The notes beneath the pieces are model-generated. The model did not search any database and was not told the DNA's origin. It worked only from the letters and a program-made list of their open reading frames with translations. Below, piece after piece: positions 1 to 5,564 of a DNA stretch of 6,710 nucleotides. A program made the translations under genes and the position numbers. The stretch lies in assembly GCA_003553165.1 (NCBI GenBank), contig PUOZ01000162.1, positions 1 to 6,710 on the forward strand, given 5' to 3'. The stretch's first letter is position 1, and each line of letters starts with the position of its first letter. Source of the DNA: Thioalkalivibrio sp. (GTDB lineage: Bacteria; Pseudomonadota; Gammaproteobacteria; Ectothiorhodospirales; Ectothiorhodospiraceae).

Positions 1-532
1 CCTGGCCACCCAGCTTGCCCATGCCGAGAACGACCAGGGACTGCGCCTGACCCTCGTCGTCGCGGGGAATGCCGTAACGCTGCTGCAACCGCTCCTCGAG
101 CCATTCCATGGCGCCCTGCACGAGGGTATCCGCAAGACGCGTGAGATCGTGCATCACCTCGTCGAGCCCGGCCTGACCCAGAAGGTCGCGCCAGGCGATA
201 CGGATCAGTTCGCGGTGGCGCAGTTCGCGCAGGCAGGCCTTGAGTTGGGCATCGTCGGCGACCTCACGCAGGCGCTCGGCCAGCCATGCGTGGATCTCCT
301 CGTCGGAGCGGGCCGGCATCGCCCCGTCGGCGTCCAGGGCGTCGAGCACGTACTCGGGATGACGCCCTGCAATCTGCGTGACGTAATCGCTGCACAGGAA
401 GACCATGCCGGCGCCAGGGATATGCTGCGGCGGATCGGAGAGCCCATCGAGAAAGTCGGCCTGAAGCCGGCGCGCGCGGTCGCGAACCGCAGCGGGGAGG
501 GAATCGATGGCCATCGGCTGCGTCGCATCCAT
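1..532 (-). CDS. glnE: Bifunctional glutamine synthetase adenylyltransferase/adenylyl-removing enzyme, N-terminal part (cut by window edge)
   Basis: GlnE attaches AMP to, and removes it from, glutamine synthetase in the cytoplasm, tuning ammonia assimilation under PII control. Only the first 177 codons are here; the gene continues beyond base 1. Reading the minus strand gives MDATQPMAIDSLPAAV near the start, then FLCSDYVTQIAGRHPE, then CLRELRHRELIRIAWRDLL at about residues 105-123. The last residues in the window are LVVLGMGKLGGQ (166-177), the hallmark just before the first nucleotidyltransferase active site, whose acidic residues lie outside the window. This order and spacing match the start of E. 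coli GlnE, normally about 950 residues. An in-frame TAG at 542-544 bounds the frame upstream. The ATG at 530-532 is the first start and a second lies at 512-514; neither has a clear Shine-Dalgarno, so the exact start is uncertain. The gene is divergent from the iron-uptake genes. Confidence 0.93.
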   Translation of the reverse strand, partial: MDATQPMAIDSLPAAVRDRARRLQADFLDGLSDPPQHIPGAGMVFLCSDYVTQIAGRHPEYVLDALDADGAMPARSDEEIHAWLAERLREVADDAQLKACLRELRHRELIRIAWRDLLGQAGLDEVMHDLTRLADTLVQGAMEWLEERLQQRYGIPRDDEGQAQSLVVLGMGKLGGQ

Positions 533-608
533 GGCGCAAGACTACCAGCCCGGCCCGGCAAGGGTGAACAAAGACCGCACGGGGGCCATCGGCAGACGAT
601 CCAGAACC

Positions 609-650
609 TTGACTGCGAACGCAAAGCGAATGACAATGGTTCTTGTTCGC
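609..650 (+). promoter_or_regulatory. Predicted fbpA promoter with overlapping Fur-like operator
   Basis: A sigma70-like pair is visible: TTGACT (609-614, 5 of 6 to consensus), a 17-base spacer, and GACAAT (632-637, 4 of 6). The -10 lies inside an imperfect palindrome, 626-650, that begins GCGAA and ends TTCGC. The inner 19 bases (629-647, AATGACAATGGTTCTTGTT) match 13 of 19 positions of the symmetric Fur-box core by hand alignment; the left half TGACAAT is 6 of 7 to TGATAAT and the right half is weaker. Because the gene downstream is a ferric-iron binding protein, repression by iron-loaded Fur is the simplest reading. This is an inference from sequence alone; another iron or redox regulator could bind here. 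Confidence 0.5.
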
Positions 651-685
651 CATCTGCGAACCAACCTCATTCAGGAGAGCGCTCC

Positions 686-1717
686 ATGTTTCGTCACAGC
701 TTGAAAGTCTTCGCAATCGCGGCCGTCGGGGCCGCACTCGGCCTCCCCGCGGCGGTCCACGCCGATGGCGAAGTCAACCTGTACTCCGCACGTCAGGAGA
801 ACCTGATCAAGCCCCTGCTCGACGACTTCACCCGCGATACGGGGATCACCGTCAATCTGCTGACCGGCCGCGCGGACGAACTGCTGCAGCGGCTGCGGCT
901 CGAAGGCCGCAACTCCCCCGCCGACGTCCTGATTACCGTCGATGCCGGCAATCTGCACCAGGCCAAGGAAGCCGGGGTCCTGTCCGCCATCGAATCCGAG
1001 CTGCTCGATCAGCGCGTGCCGGAAAGCTTTCGCGACGAGGATGGTCAGTGGTACGGACTATCGTTGCGCGCCCGGCCGATCATGTACCACAAGGACAAGG
1101 TCGATCCCTCCGAGCTGTCCACCTACGAAGCCCTGACCGATCCCCAGTGGCGCGGCCGCATCTGCATTCGTTCTTCGTCGAACGTGTACAACCAGTCGAT
1201 GGTCTCGGCGATGATCGCCAGCGAGGGCTCAGAAGCGGCGAGCCAGTGGGTCGAGGGCCTGGTGGCCAACCTGGCGCGGCCGCCGCAGGGTGGCGACCGC
1301 GACCAGATTCGCGCTGCCGCCGCAGGCGTCTGCGACATCGCGATCGCCAACACCTACTACCTGGGGGCCATGCTCGCCGGCGATGACGCGACCCAGCGCG
1401 CGGCCGCGGAACAACTGGGCGTTTTCTTTCCCAACCAGGAGGATCGTGGCACCCACGTCAACATCAGTGGCGCCGGCGTGACCACGCACGCGCCCAATCG
1501 TGAAAACGCCATTCGCCTGATCGAATTCCTGACCAGCGAGGAGGCACAGCGGTGGTACGCGGAGGCCAACCAGGAATACCCGGTGCGGCCCGACGTGCCC
1601 GCCAGCGAGGTGCTGCAGGCCTTCGGCGACTTCAAGATGGACAGCCTGAACCTGTCCCTGCTGGGCGAGCACAACGCCGAAGCCGTGCGCATCATGGACC
1701 GTGCCCGCTGGCGCTGA
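686..1717 (+). CDS. fbpA: Ferric iron ABC transporter, periplasmic substrate-binding protein (FbpA/FutA family)
   Basis: Periplasmic protein of 343 residues that would bind Fe3+ and deliver it to the permease encoded downstream. The start ATG at 686 has an AGGAG at 673-677, eight bases upstream; the reading frame is open further upstream to 149, but that stretch is glnE antisense. Residues 1-26 form a Sec signal peptide (MFRHSLK, a hydrophobic core, cleavage after AVHA). The mature protein starts DGEVNLYSARQENL, the usual N-lobe opening of the family. Y168 in SSSNVYNQS and the pair Y224-Y225 in ANTYYLG have the 56-residue spacing of the three iron-binding tyrosines known in FutA-type and Campylobacter FbpA proteins. 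Where many relatives have a His-Tyr pair after YSAR, this one has Q37-E38. Two cysteines, C160 and C216, are close to the tyrosines and might form a disulfide. The stop is followed by a terminator-like hairpin and a REP doublet before the permease gene. The iron specificity is inferred from family and neighbours. Confidence 0.93.
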   Translation: MFRHSLKVFAIAAVGAALGLPAAVHADGEVNLYSARQENLIKPLLDDFTRDTGITVNLLTGRADELLQRLRLEGRNSPADVLITVDAGNLHQAKEAGVLSAIESELLDQRVPESFRDEDGQWYGLSLRARPIMYHKDKVDPSELSTYEALTDPQWRGRICIRSSSNVYNQSMVSAMIASEGSEAASQWVEGLVANLARPPQGGDRDQIRAAAAGVCDIAIANTYYLGAMLAGDDATQRAAAEQLGVFFPNQEDRGTHVNISGAGVTTHAPNRENAIRLIEFLTSEEAQRWYAEANQEYPVRPDVPASEVLQAFGDFKMDSLNLSLLGEHNAEAVRIMDRARWR

Positions 1718-1720
1718 GGC

Positions 1721-1774
1721 GGGGTCGCAGTCAACGTGAAAGACCCGGTCACGCCCGCCCCTGCGTCCCCTTTT
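1721..1774 (+). terminator. Terminator-like hairpin after fbpA
   Basis: GGGGTCGCAG (1721-1730) pairs with CTGCGTCCCC (1761-1770) over 10 positions with a single T-T mismatch, and is followed at once by TTTT (1771-1774). Inside the 30-base loop a second stem forms: CGTGA (1735-1739) with TCACG (1749-1753). It starts four bases after the fbpA stop codon. The T-run is short, so this may be a partial terminator or an mRNA 3'-end stabiliser that raises fbpA transcript over fbpBC rather than a full stop. Confidence 0.45.
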
Positions 1775-1776
1775 AC

Positions 1777-1855
1777 GGAGTGCGGGAGCTTGCTCCCGCT
1801 GTTCGATACCAGGGAGCTCCCGGCTCCCCAAGTCGGTGGCAAGCCGCCGCACTCC
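1777..1855. repeat. REPIN-like element: two inverted REP units between fbpA and fbpB
   Basis: The ends are a perfect 9-base inverted repeat, GGAGTGCGG (1777-1785) and CCGCACTCC (1847-1855). Each end continues into a hairpin. On the left GCGGGAGC-TT-GCTCCCGC (1782-1799) is perfect; on the right CGGTGGC-AA-GCCGCCG (1834-1849) has one G-T pair. Read outward-in, both units share the plan GGAGTGCGG, G-rich stem, CTTGC turn, closing stem. A third hairpin between them pairs GGGAGC (1812-1817) with GCTCCC (1823-1828). Two REP sequences in opposite orientation define a REPIN or BIME, typically moved by a RAYT (TnpA-REP) transposase encoded elsewhere and located between genes. No copy elsewhere in this window was noticed, so membership of a repeated family is inferred from architecture. 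Confidence 0.7.
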
Positions 1856-1944
1856 CTAGGCGCTTGTGCGTTCGTCATTCGGGGCGGCACGCTCCGAGTC
1901 CATGACAGTGAGCGGGGCGGAGCCCGGCCCGGTGCGGGACCGGG

Positions 1945-1981
1945 ATGTCATTCGTAATAAGAACGTTTATTATTCGCGGCG
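1945..1981 (+). promoter_or_regulatory. Predicted fbpB promoter with AT-rich palindromic operator
   Basis: This AT-rich island stands out in GC-rich surroundings. TAATAA (1955-1960) and TTATTA (1967-1972) are perfect inverted repeats around a 6-base centre. The 19 bases 1956-1974 match 13 of 19 positions of the symmetric Fur-box core by hand. A sigma70-like pair fits: ATGTCA (1945-1950, 4 of 6), a 17-base spacer, TATTAT (1968-1973, 5 of 6), with the palindrome covering spacer and -10. Transcription would then begin near 1980, almost at the ATG at 1982, giving a nearly leaderless mRNA. That agrees with the absence of a Shine-Dalgarno before fbpB. Confidence 0.45.
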
Positions 1982-3742
1982 ATGAGCATTCCCCCCACGC
2001 AGCCGCAACCCGCTCGGCCAACCCGGCGGCGCCCGGTATCGCGCCCGAACCTCTGGCAGATCACCTCGGTCACCGTGGCCCTGGTGCTGGCCCTGCCGGT
2101 GCTGGTGATCTTCGGGCATGTCTTCCTGCCAACGGGCGATGTCTGGCAGCATCTGCGCGAAACCATGCTCGGGGAGTACGTCACCAATTCCCTGCTGTTG
2201 CTGTTCGGGGTCGGGGTGGGCGTGCTGGTGATCGGCGTGCCGGTGGCATGGCTGGTCAGCGTCTGCGAGTTCCCGGGTCGAAGGATCTTCCAGTGGGCAC
2301 TGATGCTGCCACTGGCGATGCCCGCCTATATCATCGCCTATACCTACACCGGCATGCTCGACTTCACCGGGCCGGTGCAGGTACTGATCCGCGACCTGAC
2401 CGGGCTCGGCTATGGCCAGTACTGGTTCCCGGAAATCCGCTCGCTCACCGGGGCGATGCTGATGCTGACCCTGGTCCTTTACCCCTACGTGTATCTCCTC
2501 ACGCGCGCCGCCTTCCTCGAGCAGTCGGTCTGCGTGCTCGAGGTCTCGCGGACACTGGGCAGCGGTCCGTACGCAGGCTTCTTCCGCGTGGCGCTGCCGC
2601 TGGCGCGCCCCGCGGTGATCGCGGGACTCACCCTGGCGCTGATGGAAGTGCTGGCCGATTACGGTACGGTGGCCTATTTCGGCATCCCGACCTTCACCAC
2701 GGGCATCTTCCGCACCTGGTACGGCCTGGCCGATCCCGCCGCAGCGGCCCAGCTGGCCGCCGTGCTGCTGAGCTTCGTCTTCGTGCTGATCCTGCTCGAA
2801 CGCTGGTCGCGCATGCGCGCGCGCTTTCATCACACCAGCTCGCGCTACTCGAACCTGCCCCGGTACCAGCTCCGGGGCTGGAAGGCCACCGCAGCCGTGA
2901 CCGCCTGTCTGCTGCCGATCCTGTTCGGCTTCCTGATCCCGGCCGTGCAGCTGTCGATCTGGGCCGCGCAGACGACCGGCCACTGGGTCAACCCGGCCTT
3001 CGCCCAGCTGGTCTTCAACACCTTCTACCTCGCAGCCCTGGCCGCGGTCATCGCGGTGGCGCTCGCGCTGATCCTGGCCTACGCGCGGCGCATGCAGGGC
3101 GGCTTCATCACCGGGCTGGCGGTCCGCGTGGCCGGGCTGGGCTACGCCGTACCGGGTACCGTTATCGCCATCGGGGTGATGTTGCCGTTCGCCTGGTTCG
3201 ACAATACCCTGGACGCATTCATGCGCGCGCAGTTCGGGGTCTCTACCGGGCTCCTGCTGTCGGGAACACTGGCGGCGCTGCTGTTCGCCTATGCGGTGCG
3301 CTTCCTCGCAGTCTCCTTGCAGACGGTCGAGGCCGGGCTGGGCAAGATCAAGCCGAGCATGGACGATGCCGCCCGCTCCCTGGGCATGCGCCCGCTGGGC
3401 ACCCTGACACGGGTGCACCTGCCGATCATGCGCGGAACATTGCTGACCGCGCTGCTGCTGGTCTTCGTCGACGTGCTCAAGGAACTTCCAGCCACCCTGA
3501 TCCTGCGCCCCTTTGATTTCAACACCCTGGCCGTGCGCGCCTTCGAGCTGGCCGGAGACGAACGTCTCGCCGAATCCTCCAGTGCGGCGCTGGCCATCGT
3601 GCTGGTCGGGCTGCTTCCGGTTATCCTCCTCAGCCTGACGATCGAACGATCCCGCCCGGGCCAGCGACAGCGGATGCGTAACCGCGGCGAACCCCGGCAA
3701 AACGAACCCCTGGCCGTACCGGCCGGCACACAGACGGCATGA
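1982..3742 (+). CDS. fbpB: Ferric iron ABC transporter, double-length inner-membrane permease
   Basis: Inner-membrane channel of the Fe3+ importer, 586 residues, two homologous permease halves fused in one chain as usual for FbpB/FutB/SfuB. About twelve hydrophobic segments are visible, at roughly residues 27-49, 70-93, 104-124, 155-175, 208-226, 256-272, 303-324, 343-367, 378-402, 422-445, 485-498 and 534-553. Each half carries an EAA-type loop that docks on the ATPase: EVSRTLGSGPYAGFFRVALP (187-206) and the loop starting DDAARSLGMRPLG (461-473) and ending HLP (479-481). A proline- and arginine-rich cytoplasmic tail (1-25) precedes the first segment, and a polar tail (555-586) ends the protein. 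No Shine-Dalgarno precedes the ATG at 1982, yet the frame and N-terminus look right. The stop overlaps the start of the ATPase gene in an ATGA, implying translational coupling. Confidence 0.93.
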   Translation: MSIPPTQPQPARPTRRRPVSRPNLWQITSVTVALVLALPVLVIFGHVFLPTGDVWQHLRETMLGEYVTNSLLLLFGVGVGVLVIGVPVAWLVSVCEFPGRRIFQWALMLPLAMPAYIIAYTYTGMLDFTGPVQVLIRDLTGLGYGQYWFPEIRSLTGAMLMLTLVLYPYVYLLTRAAFLEQSVCVLEVSRTLGSGPYAGFFRVALPLARPAVIAGLTLALMEVLADYGTVAYFGIPTFTTGIFRTWYGLADPAAAAQLAAVLLSFVFVLILLERWSRMRARFHHTSSRYSNLPRYQLRGWKATAAVTACLLPILFGFLIPAVQLSIWAAQTTGHWVNPAFAQLVFNTFYLAALAAVIAVALALILAYARRMQGGFITGLAVRVAGLGYAVPGTVIAIGVMLPFAWFDNTLDAFMRAQFGVSTGLLLSGTLAALLFAYAVRFLAVSLQTVEAGLGKIKPSMDDAARSLGMRPLGTLTRVHLPIMRGTLLTALLLVFVDVLKELPATLILRPFDFNTLAVRAFELAGDERLAESSSAALAIVLVGLLPVILLSLTIERSRPGQRQRMRNRGEPRQNEPLAVPAGTQTA

Positions 3743-4836
3743 CGACCAAGAAGACGGAACCTGTTCACGCCGCGGAGATGGTCCTCGACGACGTCGACGT
3801 CGGCTACTCGGGCCAGCGCGTGGTACACGCGATCTCACTGGAACTCCCGCGGGGTCAGATCGGCTGCCTCCTGGGACCCTCGGGCTGCGGCAAGACCACC
3901 CTGCTGCGGGCGATCGCTGGCTTCGAGGGCGTGATGCGTGGCGAGATTCGCCTGAACGACGAGACGGTCAGCCGGCCCGGCTACACGCTGGCACCGGAGA
4001 AGCGCAACGTGGGCATGGTGTTCCAGGATTTCGCGCTGTTTCCGCACCTGGACGTCGCGGGCAACATCGCCTTCGGGATCCGCCGCTGGAACCGCGGCGA
4101 CCGGGAGCTGCGGGTCAAGGAGCTACTGCGCCTGATCGGGCTCTCCGGGTATGAACGAGCCTACCCGCATGCGCTCTCCGGTGGCCAGCAACAGCGCATC
4201 GCGCTGGCCCGGGCCCTGGCGCCGAAGCCGCAGCTGCTGTTGCTGGACGAGCCCTTTTCCAGCATGGACGTGGAACTGCGCACGGATCTGGCGCGCGAGG
4301 TTCGCGCGATCCTCCGCGCCGAGGGCACGACCGGCATGCTGGTCACGCACGACCAGAACGAGGCCTTCGCCTTTGCCGACTGCATCGCCGTATTGAACAA
4401 CGGCCGACTGTGCCAGTGGGATACGGCATACCACCTGTACCACAAGCCCGCAGACCGCTTCGTCGCCGACTTCGTGGGCGAGGGCACGATCATCCCCGGG
4501 CGTGTGTGCGAGGACGACTGTGTCGAAACCGCACTGGGCAAGATCCGCGGGCCGCTCTCGAGCCGGTTCGTTCCCGGCACCCCAGTGGACGTCCTGGTGC
4601 GGCCGGACGACGTCGAACTGGATCTCGCCAATGGCGAGATCCAGGCCGAGGTCACTGCCAAGGCCTTCCGCGGCGCCGATTTCCTCTACGCACTCAGGCT
4701 GCAGGACGATACCGAAATCCTCTGCGTGGCGCCGAGTCACGACAATTTCATCGTCTCGGATCACGTGCGGCTGCGCCTGAACTTCTCGCATCTCGTGGTC
4801 TTTCCCCGGGGCGACAGTAGCGCTGTACGGCGCTGA
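3739..4836 (+). CDS. fbpC: Ferric iron ABC transporter, ATP-binding protein
   Basis: Cytoplasmic ATPase of 365 residues that powers the permease. All ABC motifs are present: Walker A GPSGCGKTT (46-54), Q-loop Q96 in GMVFQDFALFPHL, signature LSGGQQQR (147-153, R at 153), Walker B LLLLDEP (166-172), D-loop SSMD, and switch H204 in LVTHDQ. After about residue 245 comes a C-terminal TOBE-type regulatory region (VLVRPDDVEL at 285-294, LRLNFSHLVVFPRG near the end), as in FbpC and other importers of the spermidine/iron class. The length is normal for the family. The ATG overlaps the permease stop by four bases and there is no separate promoter, so the two are one transcript. The sequence alone would also fit spermidine, putrescine or thiamine systems; the binding protein next door is what points to iron. 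Confidence 0.93.
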   Translation: MTTKKTEPVHAAEMVLDDVDVGYSGQRVVHAISLELPRGQIGCLLGPSGCGKTTLLRAIAGFEGVMRGEIRLNDETVSRPGYTLAPEKRNVGMVFQDFALFPHLDVAGNIAFGIRRWNRGDRELRVKELLRLIGLSGYERAYPHALSGGQQQRIALARALAPKPQLLLLDEPFSSMDVELRTDLAREVRAILRAEGTTGMLVTHDQNEAFAFADCIAVLNNGRLCQWDTAYHLYHKPADRFVADFVGEGTIIPGRVCEDDCVETALGKIRGPLSSRFVPGTPVDVLVRPDDVELDLANGEIQAEVTAKAFRGADFLYALRLQDDTEILCVAPSHDNFIVSDHVRLRLNFSHLVVFPRGDSSAVRR

Positions 4837-4843
4837 ACCCGGC

Positions 4844-5350
4844 ATGCAGGCAACACGTTCCGATGACGGCCAGCGCATCGTCGGGTGGCGCGAATGGCTC
4901 GCGCTGCCCGAACTGGGGATCCGGCGACTCCAGTGCAAGATCGACACGGGCGCCCGCACGTCCGCGCTGCATGCTCTGGATCTCGAGACATTCAGCCGGG
5001 CGGGTCGCCCGCACGTGCGCTTCCGTCTCTACCCGCTGCACGGTGACGAACGCACCTCCATCGCCTGCTCTGCCGCCGTCAGCGACCAGCGCCAGATCCG
5101 CAGTTCCAACGGCCAGCTCGAGCGCCGTTACGTGATCGTGACTCCGATGGTTCTGGGGCAAGTGCGGCAGGAGATCGAGATCACCCTGGCGGACCGCGGC
5201 CCGATGCGCTTCGGCATGCTGCTGGGGCGTCAGTCCCTGATCGACGGCAGCTGGCTGGTCGACCCGGCCCGCGCCTTCGTAAACGACCGTCCTGCTGTCC
5301 CCTTCGGCAACGGGAACCAGCCCCGGGTTCGGACTCGAGGGCAAGGATGA
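4844..5350 (+). CDS. Retropepsin-like 'ATP-dependent zinc protease' family protein (RimB-like)
   Basis: Small protein of 168 residues, no signal peptide or membrane segment. It belongs to the family annotated as putative ATP-dependent zinc protease (COG4067), which by fold is a retropepsin-like aspartyl protease. The active-site motif is KIDTGARTSALHA (32-44), with D34 as the presumed catalytic aspartate, and the second conserved block is MLLGRQSLIDG (125-135). Family members named RimB act with RimK, the ligase that adds glutamates to ribosomal protein S6, and have been linked to processing of that tail; no rimK is visible here, so this role is not shown. The gene starts seven bases after the fbpC stop, suggesting co-transcription with iron uptake, but it lacks a clear Shine-Dalgarno. 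The tail after about residue 150 is polar and looks unconserved. The family assignment is firm; substrate and any link with iron are unknown. Confidence 0.85.
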   Translation: MQATRSDDGQRIVGWREWLALPELGIRRLQCKIDTGARTSALHALDLETFSRAGRPHVRFRLYPLHGDERTSIACSAAVSDQRQIRSSNGQLERRYVIVTPMVLGQVRQEIEITLADRGPMRFGMLLGRQSLIDGSWLVDPARAFVNDRPAVPFGNGNQPRVRTRGQG

Positions 5351-5451
5351 GTCCACTGCGCCGGAACGAACTCGCCGTCGCATCTATGTGTCCGGTTATA
5401 CTGGAGGCCGGCCGTCAACGAATAGCGACCGCATCGGCTGCCAGCAATCGA

Positions 5452-5507
5452 GTCCGCACAACCGCGGACGCAGCCCGATCCTCCGGTCCATGACCCGGCG
5501 GATCGGG
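5452..5507 (+). other. Two consecutive stem-loops in the gap before tamA
   Basis: The 214-base gap between the protease gene and tamA holds two hairpins. The first pairs GTCCGC (5452-5457) with GCGGAC (5464-5469) around a six-base loop. The second is stronger: 5474-5486 pairs with 5495-5507 over 13 positions with one mismatch, closing an 8-base loop TCCATGAC. No T-run follows, so neither is a standard intrinsic terminator. An upstream in-frame ATG for tamA (5490-5492) sits inside the second loop. Upstream, TATACT (5397-5402) is a good -10 match but has no convincing -35, so a tamA promoter there is only possible. The hairpins could end the iron operon by another route or shape the tamA leader. 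Confidence 0.5.
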
Positions 5508-5564
5508 CGAAACGAACCACCGGCCTGGAACACGCGGCCTCCACACTCAAGACCACGGGTTGCA

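Noticed and set aside
149..685. Upstream extension of the fbpA reading frame to an ATG at 149
   Set aside because: This part lies antisense to glnE, whose protein is clearly recognisable. The fbpA start at 686 has an AGGAG and a signal peptide directly after it.
1229..1852. Minus-strand 207-codon frame opposite fbpA reaching into the REP doublet
   Set aside because: No family resemblance, and it overlaps the binding-protein gene and the repeat; explained by GC-rich codon bias.
1923..1944. CCCGGT/ACCGGG stem (1928-1933 with 1939-1944) as a terminator
   Set aside because: Six-base stem without a T-run, in sequence where such GC stems arise easily; it is followed by a promoter-like island, not a transcript end.
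1945..3516. Plus-strand 523-codon frame starting at 1945
   Set aside because: It is arginine/alanine/glycine-rich and out of frame with the permease, which has clear membrane segments and EAA loops.
1970..3838. Minus-strand open frame of 622 codons opposite the permease
   Set aside because: It is low-complexity, rich in R, G, Q, H and E with no recognisable domain. It is a GC-rich shadow of the well-supported permease on the plus strand.
4819..4834. AGCGC/GCGCT stem at the end of fbpC as a terminator before the protease gene
   Set aside because: Five-base stem inside the coding end of fbpC with no T-run and only seven bases to the next start; more likely chance.
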